From positions 1 through 15,477 of the forward strand of contig JAZNNB010000055.1 of NCBI GenBank assembly GCA_045580025.1: 15,477 nt of DNA. Direction: 5' to 3'. Shown here piece after piece: positions 1-7,085 of this stretch (the stretch's first letter is position 1; the number at the start of each line of letters is the position of its first letter). The notes beneath the pieces were generated by a model. It was not told the DNA's origin. It saw only the letters and a list, made by a program, of their open reading frames with translations, and made no database searches. Source of the DNA: SIG440 sp045580025. Its GTDB lineage: Bacteria; Bacillota; Clostridia; Monoglobales; Monoglobaceae. Position numbers and translations under genes: made by a program.

Positions 1-1443
1 TGTATCCAGTGTAACCAGTGTTCACTTGTTTGTCCTCACGCTGCTATCCGTCCTGTTCTTCTTAATGCAGACGAAGTTGCAAAGAAACCTGCAAGCTTTG
101 AAACAAAGGCTGCTACAGGTTTTGCTGGTATGGAATACAGAATTCAGGTTTCACCTCTCGACTGTCTTGGCTGTGGCGTTTGTGCTCAGGTTTGTCCCGC
201 TAAGGAAAAAGCACTTACAATGAAGCCTATTGCTGAAGTTGAATGTGAAGCTCCCAACTGGGAATTCGCTATGACTGTTTCTTCAAAACAGGATGAAATC
301 GACATCACAAAGAGCACAAAGAACTCACAGTTCGCAACTCCTATGCTTGAATTCTCAGGCGCTTGTGCTGGTTGTGGTGAAACACCTTATATCAAGCTTA
401 TCACTCAGCTCTTCGGCGACAGAATGATGGTTGCAAACGCTACAGGTTGTACATCAATCTGGGGTGGCTCTGCTCCTTCAATGCCTTACTGCAAGAACGC
501 TGAAGGCAAGGGTCCGGCTTGGGCTAACTCACTCTTTGAAGACAACGCAGAATTCGGTCTTGGTATGGTTCTCGCTAACAAGAAAATCAGAAACACTTTG
601 GTTTCAAGAATGAATTCAGTTATGGATGAAGTTAAGCCAGAACTCGCTAGCGCATTCAAGGCTTGGATTGAAGGCAAGGATAATGCTGATGCATCAAAGG
701 CAGCTGCAAAAGAAATCGCAGCTCTTATCAAGGATGCTGATATGACAAATCCTGCAATCAAAGAAATCGCAGACAGAACTGACTTCCTCGTAAAACGTTC
801 ACAGTGGGTATTCGGTGGTGACGGCTGGGCTTACGATATCGGTTACGGCGGTCTTGACCACGTTATCGCATCAGGCGAAGACATCAACATCTTCGTTGTT
901 GATACAGAAGTTTACTCAAATACAGGCGGCCAGGCTTCAAAGGCTACACCTACTGCTGCTGTCGCTAAATTCGCAGCTTCAGGTATGAAAGTCAAGAAAA
1001 AAGACCTTGGTATGATTGGTACAACTTATGGATATGTTTATGTTGCTCAGATCGCTCTTGGTGCTGATATGAATCAGGCACTTAAAGCTATCAAGGAAGC
1101 AGAAGCTTATCCGGGTCCATCACTTATCATTGCATACGCTCCTTGTATCAACCATGGTATCAAGACAGGTATGGCAAACACAATCGCAGAGGAAAAGAAA
1201 GCTGTTCAGACAGGTTACTGGCACCTCTGGAGATACAATCCTCTCCTTAAGGAAGAAGGCAAGAACCCCTTCATCCTTGACTCAAAAGAGCCAACTGGCA
1301 CTGTTAAGGAATTCCTCGAGGGCGAGAACCGTTATCTCATGCTCAAGAAAGCATTCCCCGAAGTTGCAGCACAGCTCTTCGATAAGGCTGAAAAAGACCT
1401 TATGGAAAGATACGAAATCTATAAGAAGAACGCTGAATGCTAA
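1..1443 (+). CDS. nifJ: Pyruvate:ferredoxin (flavodoxin) oxidoreductase, C-terminal part (5' truncated by window edge)
   Basis: The enzyme oxidises pyruvate with CoA to acetyl-CoA and CO2 and reduces ferredoxin; it is cytoplasmic and central to clostridial fermentation. The reading frame is open from base 1, so the first 480 visible residues are the C-terminal two-fifths of a family usually near 1,170 residues. Residues 1-12 hold one 4Fe-4S motif (CxxCxxCxxxCP) and residues 55-66 the second, forming the bacterial ferredoxin domain. The thiamine diphosphate domain follows: Cys122 and Cys125 in GACAGCGETPY, Cys150 in ATGCTSIWGG and Cys382 in APCINHG correspond to the four ligands of the proximal cluster known from Desulfovibrio PFOR. 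GDGWAYDIGYGG (273-284) and the following DTEVYSNTGGQASK segment match the Mg-TPP binding region. The ATG at 130 lies inside the ferredoxin domain and is not a start. The gene ends at a strong terminator. Confidence 0.97.
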   Translation, partial: CIQCNQCSLVCPHAAIRPVLLNADEVAKKPASFETKAATGFAGMEYRIQVSPLDCLGCGVCAQVCPAKEKALTMKPIAEVECEAPNWEFAMTVSSKQDEIDITKSTKNSQFATPMLEFSGACAGCGETPYIKLITQLFGDRMMVANATGCTSIWGGSAPSMPYCKNAEGKGPAWANSLFEDNAEFGLGMVLANKKIRNTLVSRMNSVMDEVKPELASAFKAWIEGKDNADASKAAAKEIAALIKDADMTNPAIKEIADRTDFLVKRSQWVFGGDGWAYDIGYGGLDHVIASGEDINIFVVDTEVYSNTGGQASKATPTAAVAKFAASGMKVKKKDLGMIGTTYGYVYVAQIALGADMNQALKAIKEAEAYPGPSLIIAYAPCINHGIKTGMANTIAEEKKAVQTGYWHLWRYNPLLKEEGKNPFILDSKEPTGTVKEFLEGENRYLMLKKAFPEVAAQLFDKAEKDLMERYEIYKKNAEC

Positions 1444-1454
1444 TTTCTTAAAAG

Positions 1455-1495
1455 GCTTAAAAAACACCCCCCGTACAACGGGGGGTGTTTTTTTT
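1455..1495. terminator. Bidirectional intrinsic terminator between convergent PFOR and phosphoribosyltransferase genes
   Basis: A perfect 14-bp stem (1461-1474 with 1478-1491) has a GC-rich core of six C against six G and a 3-nt loop. On the plus strand the stem runs into eight T (1488-1495). On the minus strand it runs into six T (complement of 1459-1464). It therefore serves the PFOR gene from the left and the gene ending at 1511 from the right. Confidence 0.95.
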
Positions 1496-1510
1496 ATATA
1501 TTTAGTTTTA

Positions 1511-2074
1511 TTATTCAATGATAGTTCCATCAGCATGAAATACTGGAAGCGGTGCAAGGTATGTTATATCTTCTCTGCCTATAGCATCGCCTTCTGCAAG
1601 AACTGCCATGCGACCTACCACTTTCCCGCCAACTTGCTCAATAAGAGTTTCAAGTGCAGCAAGCGATTCACCAGTGCTGATTACATCATCCACAATAAGA
1701 ACACGCTTATCCCTCATTGCCTCCGCCTCTTCTGCCCCAATGCAAAGCGTCTGTTTGTGAGCAGTGGTAATAGAATCAACCTCTGTTGTAATTACATCTT
1801 TCATATAGAGCTTGGGGCCTTTGCGCGCAACAATATAATAGTTGTGTCCTGCTTGTCTTGCCATTTCATAAAGAAGCGGGATACCCTTTGACTCAGCTGT
1901 AATCATAACATCGCACTCAGGTGCCTTTTTAAGCAGTTCGCGTGCACTGTTAACCGTAATTTCCACATCACCAAACATAATGAATGCTGCAATATAAAAA
2001 TCGTCCGAAACCTTGCAAAGTGGGAGTTCACGAGTCACTCCGGCAATTTCCATTTCATAAAATCTGTCCATCAT
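1511..2074 (-). CDS. Purine phosphoribosyltransferase-like protein (adenine PRTase family)
   Basis: A 187-residue type I phosphoribosyltransferase that probably joins a purine base to PRPP to make the nucleotide in the cytoplasm. The PRPP-binding signature VLIVDDVISTGES spans residues 125-137, and an upstream ESKGIPLLYEMA segment (61-72) resembles the ESRGF/GIPL region of adenine PRTases. The open frame continues upstream to 2263, but that stretch crosses an intergenic hairpin and overlaps the permease. The start at 2074 is chosen because AAAGGAG (2087-2081) lies 6 nt before ATG; a second ATG follows at once. It sits 74 nt downstream of a purine permease in the same orientation, so the pair looks like an uptake and salvage operon. 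The substrate (adenine, hypoxanthine/guanine or xanthine) is not fixed by what I can see, so I give no gene symbol. Confidence 0.88.
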   Translation of the reverse strand: MMDRFYEMEIAGVTRELPLCKVSDDFYIAAFIMFGDVEITVNSARELLKKAPECDVMITAESKGIPLLYEMARQAGHNYYIVARKGPKLYMKDVITTEVDSITTAHKQTLCIGAEEAEAMRDKRVLIVDDVISTGESLAALETLIEQVGGKVVGRMAVLAEGDAIGREDITYLAPLPVFHADGTIIE

Positions 2075-2095
2075 AACAAGCTCCTTTACATCGCA

Positions 2096-2129
2096 GAAAA
2101 TATCCCTCGTCTTTGAAGACGAGGGATAT
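2096..2129 (-). terminator. Hairpin between permease and phosphoribosyltransferase genes (partial terminator or processing site)
   Basis: A near-perfect stem of about 13 bp (2100-2112 with 2117-2129, loop about 4 nt) stands between the permease stop and the PRTase ribosome binding site. On the minus strand only four T follow it (complement of 2097-2100), which is short for an efficient terminator. It could lower downstream expression or protect the 3' end of the permease mRNA. Confidence 0.6.
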
Positions 2130-2148
2130 CTGCCTTCATTTTTATATC

Positions 2149-3510
2149 TTATGCAAGACCCATAACCTTGAGCACAATATAAATTGCGAACAAAGCAACT
2201 GAAACCCACATTACACCGCTGATGTCTTTTGCCTTGCCAGTAATGAGTTTCAAAATAACCCAAGCGAGCATACCGAACATAATGCCGTTTGCGATTGAGT
2301 ATGTGAGAGGCATCATAACGATAGCAAGGAATGCACCGATTACATCTGCTGCATCGCCTTCAAAGTCAACTTTCTTGATTGAAGAAAGCATCAGAAGACC
2401 AACATAGAGCATAGCAGGTGTTGTAGCAAATCCGGGGATTGCAAGGAAGATAGGTGCAAAAATGATTGCGATAAGGAACATAACAGCTGTTGTAACAGCA
2501 GTAAGACCTGTTCTTCCGCCTGCAGCAACGCCGGCACTTGATTCAACATAGCTTGTAACAGTTGATGTACCAAGACAAGCACCAACAACAGTACCAACAG
2601 CATCAGCCATCAAAGCACCACCAGCTTTGGGAAGTCTTCCTTCTTCATCAAGAAGGTCACCTTTTTCGGCAACACCAATAAGAGTACCAACCGTATCAAA
2701 TATATCGGTATAAAGGAATGTGAACACAACAAGAATGAATCCTGCAAAGTTCTTTACTATAAATCCAAAATCAAACTGGAAAAGAGCTGGAAGAGCAAAG
2801 TTTGCTTTGATTGATTCCCAAGTAAGATTGGGGATTACAGAATAAACACCGTTCGCAGGATCAGGAACATACCAGCCGATAAGTTCAGCAACTATACCAA
2901 GAACCCATGTGATAATGATTCCAAGAAGAATTCCGCCGGGAACCTTGAAGTGCTGAAGCACGCCGATTACCAAAAGTCCAACAAGTGCCAGAACAACACC
3001 AGGTGATGCAAGGTTGCCCATTGCAACTGTTGTAGCAGGGTCAGAAACAACAATTTTTGCATTTATAAGAGCAATAATTGTAATGAAGAGACCGATACCT
3101 GCTGTGATACCAAACTTGAGGTTTGCAGGGATTTTGTTTACCAGAGCTTCACGGAACTTGAAAACTGAAAGAATCATAAATATGATACCTTCAATCAAGA
3201 TAGCTGTGAGAGCAACCTGATATGAATAGCCCATAGCACCACAAACTGTGAATGCAAAGAATGCATTGAGTCCCATACCTGAAGCAAGAGCCACAGGATA
3301 GTTTGCAAAGAATGCCATACAAAGTGTTGCAATAGCAGCAGAAATTGCTGTTGCCATAAACACACCTGCAGGTGTTGCACCAGGGATACTGCCAAGATAG
3401 CCAGGATTTACTGCAAGGATATAGGACATTGCAAGGAATGTAGTAATACCTGCGAGAATCTCAGTCTTGACATTTGTTCCATGTTCTTTTAATTTAAAAA
3501 GCTTTTCCAT
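2149..3510 (-). CDS. NCS2/AzgA-family hypoxanthine/guanine/adenine permease
   Basis: A 453-residue integral membrane permease that imports purine bases, most likely by proton symport. The protein is a run of hydrophobic segments, and its N-terminus (FKLKEHGTNVKTEILAGITTFLAMSYILAVNP) resembles Bacillus PbuG/PbuO and fungal/bacterial AzgA. Conserved landmarks are GMGLNAFFAF (78-87), LKFGITAGIGLFI, a YTDIFDTVGTLIGVAEK stretch near residue 270, and ESSAGVAAGGRTGLTAV near residue 325. The length is typical for the family. The start follows GAGGAG with 9 nt spacing. A promoter lies about 40-65 bases upstream, which leaves a leader of only about 30 nt, so there is no room for a purine riboswitch. 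The phosphoribosyltransferase downstream would trap the imported base. Exact base preference cannot be read from the sequence. Confidence 0.94.
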   Translation of the reverse strand: MEKLFKLKEHGTNVKTEILAGITTFLAMSYILAVNPGYLGSIPGATPAGVFMATAISAAIATLCMAFFANYPVALASGMGLNAFFAFTVCGAMGYSYQVALTAILIEGIIFMILSVFKFREALVNKIPANLKFGITAGIGLFITIIALINAKIVVSDPATTVAMGNLASPGVVLALVGLLVIGVLQHFKVPGGILLGIIITWVLGIVAELIGWYVPDPANGVYSVIPNLTWESIKANFALPALFQFDFGFIVKNFAGFILVVFTFLYTDIFDTVGTLIGVAEKGDLLDEEGRLPKAGGALMADAVGTVVGACLGTSTVTSYVESSAGVAAGGRTGLTAVTTAVMFLIAIIFAPIFLAIPGFATTPAMLYVGLLMLSSIKKVDFEGDAADVIGAFLAIVMMPLTYSIANGIMFGMLAWVILKLITGKAKDISGVMWVSVALFAIYIVLKVMGLA

Positions 3511-3547
3511 GAGATTTCACTCCTCATATAAATTTTTTTACAAAACT

Positions 3548-3576
3548 ATTTTATAACACTTTTCGACTTTTTTCAA
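3548..3576 (-). promoter_or_regulatory. Candidate sigma-A promoter for the purine permease operon
   Basis: On the minus strand, -35 TTGAAA (3576-3571) and -10 TAAAAT (3553-3548) are separated by 17 nt. The predicted transcript would start near 3541, about 30 nt before the permease ATG. Confidence 0.65.
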
Positions 3577-3673
3577 GTAAAATAAAAAATTTGCAATATT
3601 TTGTATGGTCCTACAATAAAATATACCATTATTTGTATATTTCGCATATACTGACCACAATATACTGTATTTC

Positions 3674-3703
3674 AAAAAAAGATGCAGGCATTTCGCCTGC
3701 ATC
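3674..3703 (-). terminator. Intrinsic terminator of the glutamate dehydrogenase gene
   Basis: A perfect 9-bp stem (3681-3689 with 3695-3703, 5-nt loop) is followed on the minus strand by seven T (complement of 3674-3680). It lies 19 nt past the stop codon. Confidence 0.93.
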
Positions 3704-3721
3704 CGCTTTTAATTTTAAATC

Positions 3722-5065
3722 TTAATAAATTCCTTGTGCCATCATAGCCTTTGCAACCTTCATAAAGCCTGCAATATTAGCACCTGATACCAAGTCATAG
3801 CCAAGACCATATTCTTCAGCAGCTTCAACAGAAACCTTGTGAATGTTTGTCATAATACCCTTGAGTTTTTCATCAACTTCTTCTTCTGACCAGCTGTATC
3901 TCATTGAGTTCTGTGCCATTTCCAAAGCAGATACCGCAACTCCGCCGGCATTAACAGCCTTTGATGGACCGATGATGAGACTGTTTTCTTTGATAAATTC
4001 CATACCATCATCTGTTGTAGGCATATTTGCAACTTCAATATAATATTTTGTGCCATTTGCAACAATTTTCTTTGCTTCATCAAGATTTACTTCATTCTGA
4101 GTAGCACAAGGCATACAAATGTCAACCTTAACTTCCCAAGGCTTTTTGCCCGCAAAGAACTGACAACCAAATTTATCAGCATAATCCTGAGCTTTGTCAC
4201 GGCCTGACGCTCTCATTTCAAGCAAATAATTGATTTTTTCTTCTGTAACAACGCCGTCTGGGTCATAAACATAACCGTCAGGACCGGAAATTGTAACAAC
4301 TTTGCCGCCGAGCTCTGCAACTTTTTTGCAAACGCCCCAAGCAACGTTTCCAAATCCTGAAACTGCAACTGTCTTTCCTTTAATATCATCATTACAATGT
4401 TTCAAAACTTCAGTTACATAATATGTAGCACCAAAACCTGTAGCTTCAGGTCTTATGAGAGATCCGCCATATTCAAGACCCTTGCCTGTGAGAACACCGT
4501 TTTCCCATACAGCCTTTATTCTCTTGTACTGACCATAAAGGTAACCGATTTCTCTTCCGCCTACACCAATATCACCAGCAGGAACGTCAACATCGGGGCC
4601 AATATGTCTGTAAAGTTCTGTCATAAACGCCTGACAGAATCTCATAATTTCACCATCGCTCTTTCCTCTTGGGTCAAAATCACTACCGCCTTTACCGCCG
4701 CCAATAGGAAGACCTGTAAGGCTGTTTTTGAAAGTCTGTTCAAATCCAAGGAATTTGATAATTCCAAGGTATACAGACGGATGGAAACGAAGACCGCCCT
4801 TGTAAGGACCGATAGCACCATTGAACTGTACACGATAACCTGTGTTCACCTGAGTCTGTCCATTGTCATCAACCCATGCAACTCTGAAAATAATCTGTCT
4901 TTCAGGTTCAACCATTCTTTCAAGAATAGCCGCCTTTTCATACTCCGGATGCTTTTCAACCACCGGAGCGATACTTGTAAGCACCTCTGTCACAGTCTGA
5001 ATGAATTCAGGCTCTGACGCATGCTTTCTTTTTACGTCTTCAATCACTCTTTCGATGTATGACAT
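3722..5065 (-). CDS. gdhA: Glutamate dehydrogenase, hexameric class I, probably NAD-specific
   Basis: A 447-residue cytoplasmic enzyme that interconverts glutamate with 2-oxoglutarate and ammonia. The length and spacing of residues match Clostridium symbiosum GDH as I know it: Lys89 in GPYKGGLRFHP, catalytic Lys125 in PIGGGKGGSDFDP and Asp165 in VPAGDIGVGGREIGYL fall at the same numbers. The Rossmann fold starts with VAVSGFGNVAWG (233-244), and the strand after it ends SGPDGY. Phe238, Pro262 and Asp263, residues linked to NAD preference in C. symbiosum, are all present, so an NAD-linked catabolic role is more likely than the NADP-linked biosynthetic one. This is inference. ATG follows AGGGGGG by about 8 nt. 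The gene is monocistronic, with its own promoter and terminator. Neighbouring amino-acid symporters fit glutamate-linked amino-acid fermentation. Confidence 0.97.
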   Translation of the reverse strand: MSYIERVIEDVKRKHASEPEFIQTVTEVLTSIAPVVEKHPEYEKAAILERMVEPERQIIFRVAWVDDNGQTQVNTGYRVQFNGAIGPYKGGLRFHPSVYLGIIKFLGFEQTFKNSLTGLPIGGGKGGSDFDPRGKSDGEIMRFCQAFMTELYRHIGPDVDVPAGDIGVGGREIGYLYGQYKRIKAVWENGVLTGKGLEYGGSLIRPEATGFGATYYVTEVLKHCNDDIKGKTVAVSGFGNVAWGVCKKVAELGGKVVTISGPDGYVYDPDGVVTEEKINYLLEMRASGRDKAQDYADKFGCQFFAGKKPWEVKVDICMPCATQNEVNLDEAKKIVANGTKYYIEVANMPTTDDGMEFIKENSLIIGPSKAVNAGGVAVSALEMAQNSMRYSWSEEEVDEKLKGIMTNIHKVSVEAAEEYGLGYDLVSGANIAGFMKVAKAMMAQGIY

Positions 5066-5098
5066 AAAATATACCCCCCTAAAATTTTTAACTTATTT

Positions 5099-5127
5099 AT
5101 TTTATCACTTTTCTGTGACCAATGCAA
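5099..5127 (-). promoter_or_regulatory. Candidate sigma-A promoter of gdhA
   Basis: On the minus strand, -35 TTGCAT (5127-5122) and -10 TAAAAT (5104-5099) are separated by 17 nt. The transcript would start near 5092, giving a leader of about 27 nt. Confidence 0.75.
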
Positions 5128-5159
5128 TACTTTGATGGAAATTTTGTAATATTTTTCTG

Positions 5160-5195
5160 CAATTAAAGATTACAGCCACTTTAAAGTGGCTGTAA
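5160..5195 (-). terminator. Probable terminator of the AGCS symporter gene
   Basis: A perfect 26-nt palindrome at 5170-5195 folds into an 11-bp stem with a 4-nt TTAA loop, 14 nt after the symporter stop. The T-tract beyond it on the minus strand is weak (ATCTTTAATT), so termination may be incomplete. Confidence 0.6.
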
Positions 5196-5209
5196 GTCAT
5201 TGGTTAAAT

Positions 5210-6733
5210 TTAAAGTCCTTTTTTCTCTTTTTCCTGAATTTCCGGGAAAGCTGAAAGCATCGGCTCAACATCCTTGCCAAGAAGCTTTCTGTCTATGTAG
5301 TTTTTGGTAATTTTGCAAACCAATCCTGACAAAACAATAACACCAATAAGGTTCGGTATCATCATAAGACCGTTGAATGTATCAGAAATATCCCATGCAA
5401 GTGATGATGTGAGAAGCGCACCACACATAATCATAACAAGATGAATAACCTTGTACACCTTTATAGTTTTTGTTCCGAACAAATATTCCCACGCTTTTGA
5501 ACCATAATGATCCCATCCAAGGACAGTAGTGAATGCAAACAAAAAGATTGCTATAGCTATAAACTTGCCGCCAATATTCCAGTAACCAAAAACAGTATTA
5601 AAGGCATCTGCCACCATTGTAGCGTCATTAGTATAATATCCCATTGGTGCTGTTAAATCAAAAACACCCGATGTTAGAACTACAAGTGCAGTGAGTGTGC
5701 AAACAACCATTGTGTCCGCAAACACCTCAAAAATACCCCACATACCCTGCTGAACAGGTTCTTTTACACTTGAATTTGAGTGAACCATAACAGAAGAACC
5801 AAGGCCGGCCTCGTTTGAAAATACACCACGCTTAAAGCCCTGAACCATAACTGTTTTTATAATCGAACCAGTAACACCACCAGCAACCGCAATAGGACTA
5901 AATGCTGTAACAAAAATTGTTTTGAAAGCAGGAATAATCTGACCATAATTCTTTACTACTATCACGAGGCTTCCAAGCACAAAAAGCACAACCATAAACG
6001 GAACGATTTTTTCAGCAAAGGCAGCTATTCTCTTAAGTCCGCCAAGAACGATAAGTGCTGCGATAACAACAAGTACGATTCCCAAAATAACAGAATAAAG
6101 AGTTACCCCATCATAAAGCTGAACATTCGCAAGTGCAGAAATTGGAAACGCAGATTCAATATTTACAACAATTTTGTTAATCTGACCCATGGCACCAATT
6201 CCAAATGATGCAAGCAAGGTAAATATTGAAAAGAGTACTGCCAAAACTTTTCCTATCCATTTGCATCCTTTCTTTGAACCAAGTCCATCCTGCAGATAAT
6301 ACATTGCACCGCCTGACCATTCACCATCTCTGTTTTTACGACGATAATATATACCAAGCACGTTTTCTGAATAATTAGTCATCATTCCAAAGAATGCAGC
6401 AACCCACATCCAGAAAACCGCACCAGGACCACCAATGCAGATAGCAGCGGCAACGCCCGCTATATTACCTACACCAATAGTTGCCGCAAGAGCTGTACAA
6501 AGTGCCTGAAAAGGCGAAATTGATTTATCCTTAGTGTGACCGATTACCTCTTTCTTAAAAAGACTGCCAATAGTTGCCTTCCACCAGTGTCCTATATGAG
6601 TCACCTGGAAGAATTTTGTAAGTACTGTTGTTAAAACACCTGTAAAGAGCAACAGTACAAGTCCGAGCGTAGTCCATACAAAAGTGTTAATATCACCATT
6701 GTATTTTTCTAACACAGCTAAAAATTGATTCAT
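5210..6733 (-). CDS. Sodium:alanine/glycine symporter (AGCS family)
   Basis: A 507-residue membrane protein that imports alanine and/or glycine with Na+. Family landmarks in order: IGVGNIAGVAAAI (86-98), GGPGAVFWMWVAAFFGMMTNYSE (101-123), GGAMYYLQDGLG (141-152) and FKRGVFSNEAGLGSS (300-314), the last being the strongest AGCS signature. About ten to eleven hydrophobic helices are visible, and the C-terminus is charged and cytoplasmic. The frame stays open upstream to an ATG at 6895, but that extension is the glycine riboswitch read as protein. The ATG at 6733 is chosen because it follows AGGAGGG (6749-6743) with about 9 nt spacing, and because MNQFLAVLEKYNGDINTFVW matches AGCS N-termini. The riboswitch favours glycine as a physiological substrate. 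The gene is monocistronic. It is similar to AlsT/DagA-type proteins, but I cannot fix a symbol. Confidence 0.95.
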   Translation of the reverse strand: MNQFLAVLEKYNGDINTFVWTTLGLVLLLFTGVLTTVLTKFFQVTHIGHWWKATIGSLFKKEVIGHTKDKSISPFQALCTALAATIGVGNIAGVAAAICIGGPGAVFWMWVAAFFGMMTNYSENVLGIYYRRKNRDGEWSGGAMYYLQDGLGSKKGCKWIGKVLAVLFSIFTLLASFGIGAMGQINKIVVNIESAFPISALANVQLYDGVTLYSVILGIVLVVIAALIVLGGLKRIAAFAEKIVPFMVVLFVLGSLVIVVKNYGQIIPAFKTIFVTAFSPIAVAGGVTGSIIKTVMVQGFKRGVFSNEAGLGSSVMVHSNSSVKEPVQQGMWGIFEVFADTMVVCTLTALVVLTSGVFDLTAPMGYYTNDATMVADAFNTVFGYWNIGGKFIAIAIFLFAFTTVLGWDHYGSKAWEYLFGTKTIKVYKVIHLVMIMCGALLTSSLAWDISDTFNGLMMIPNLIGVIVLSGLVCKITKNYIDRKLLGKDVEPMLSAFPEIQEKEKKGL

Positions 6734-6749
6734 GGTTAAAAACCCTCCT

Positions 6750-6791
6750 AAAAATAAATAAAAATAGCCGTCTGAGTAACACTCAGCGGCT
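6750..6791 (-). terminator. Riboswitch expression-platform terminator hairpin upstream of the AGCS gene
   Basis: On the minus strand, AGCCG (6791-6787) pairs with CGGCT (6770-6766) and TGAGT pairs with ACTCA inside it (6777-6773 with 6785-6781), with one small internal loop. A T-rich run (complement of 6750-6765) follows and leads directly into the Shine-Dalgarno site at 6743-6749. Its position between aptamer and gene suggests transcription-termination control. Confidence 0.8.
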
Positions 6792-6833
6792 CCGGAAATG
6801 ACATACAGACCTATGTAATATAAAGATTTGTCT

Positions 6834-6957
6834 GCTCCGTCCTTTTGCCTGAGAGATTCAGTCGATAAAACCGACCTTGCACCTTCGGCACTCAAAAAGA
6901 GATTCTCCGGAGTCCCCTCTGCTTTCAGTTTGAAAATTCTGAAAGTTTCACTGGGTT
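6834..6957 (-). ncRNA. Glycine riboswitch (gcvT motif), single aptamer with 5' ghost aptamer
   Basis: On the minus strand, the aptamer runs from about 6918 to 6834. It contains the conserved CCGGAGA start, the GCCGAAGGTGCAAGG core and the CTCTCAGGCAAAAGGACGGAG end, which closely match aptamer 2 of the known Vibrio tandem glycine riboswitch. P1 can form between CTCCG and CGGAG. Just 5' of it, CTTTCAG and CTGAAAG (6945-6939 with 6928-6922) form a 7-bp stem flanked by ACCC and GGGG. This is the expected shape of the degenerate 'ghost' aptamer that supports singlet glycine riboswitches. The element starts within a few bases of the predicted transcription start, and a terminator hairpin follows it. 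It should sense glycine and control the AGCS symporter. The sign of regulation is not shown by sequence alone. Confidence 0.93.
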
Positions 6958-6965
6958 ACCAATAC

Positions 6966-6993
6966 ATTATACACCTATTTCATCTTTTGTCAA
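6966..6993 (-). promoter_or_regulatory. Sigma-A promoter for the riboswitch-AGCS transcript
   Basis: On the minus strand, consensus -35 TTGACA (6993-6988) and consensus -10 TATAAT (6971-6966) are separated by 16 nt. Transcription would begin near 6959, just before the ghost aptamer, giving a leader of about 226 nt. Confidence 0.9.
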
Positions 6994-7072
6994 TACTTTT
7001 TTTTAAAATTTGTCGATTTCAACCGGATTGTATTTTTTAACACTTTTAACTTCTCCAAATATAATATAAGAT

Positions 7073-7079
7073 GGAGGTG
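7073..7079 (+). promoter_or_regulatory. Ribosome binding site that fixes the start of the LysM-GH18 gene
   Basis: GGAGGTG lies 6 nt before the ATG at 7086. The earlier in-frame ATG at 7071 overlaps this site and has no ribosome binding site of its own, so the five extra residues are rejected. Confidence 0.85.
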
Positions 7080-7085
7080 AATTGT

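Noticed and set aside
2075..2263. Upstream extension of the phosphoribosyltransferase to 2263
   Set aside because: It overlaps the permease 3' end and the intergenic hairpin; AAAGGAG stands just before the ATG at 2074.
3511..3673. Possible purine riboswitch upstream of the purine permease
   Set aside because: The predicted leader is only about 30 nt, and I see no conserved purine-aptamer core in the region.
6734..6895. N-terminal extension of the AGCS symporter to an ATG at 6895
   Set aside because: The extra 54 codons are the glycine riboswitch aptamer and terminator read in frame; they have no ribosome binding site, and a strong site precedes the ATG at 6733.
6828..7040. Plus-strand 70-residue ORF opposite the riboswitch
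   Set aside because: It is the antisense of a structured RNA and of the promoter, with no ribosome binding site and no recognisable family.
7060..7065. TATAAT ahead of the LysM-GH18 gene as a sigma-A -10
   Set aside because: There is no -35 partner at a proper distance, and transcription would begin at the Shine-Dalgarno site.
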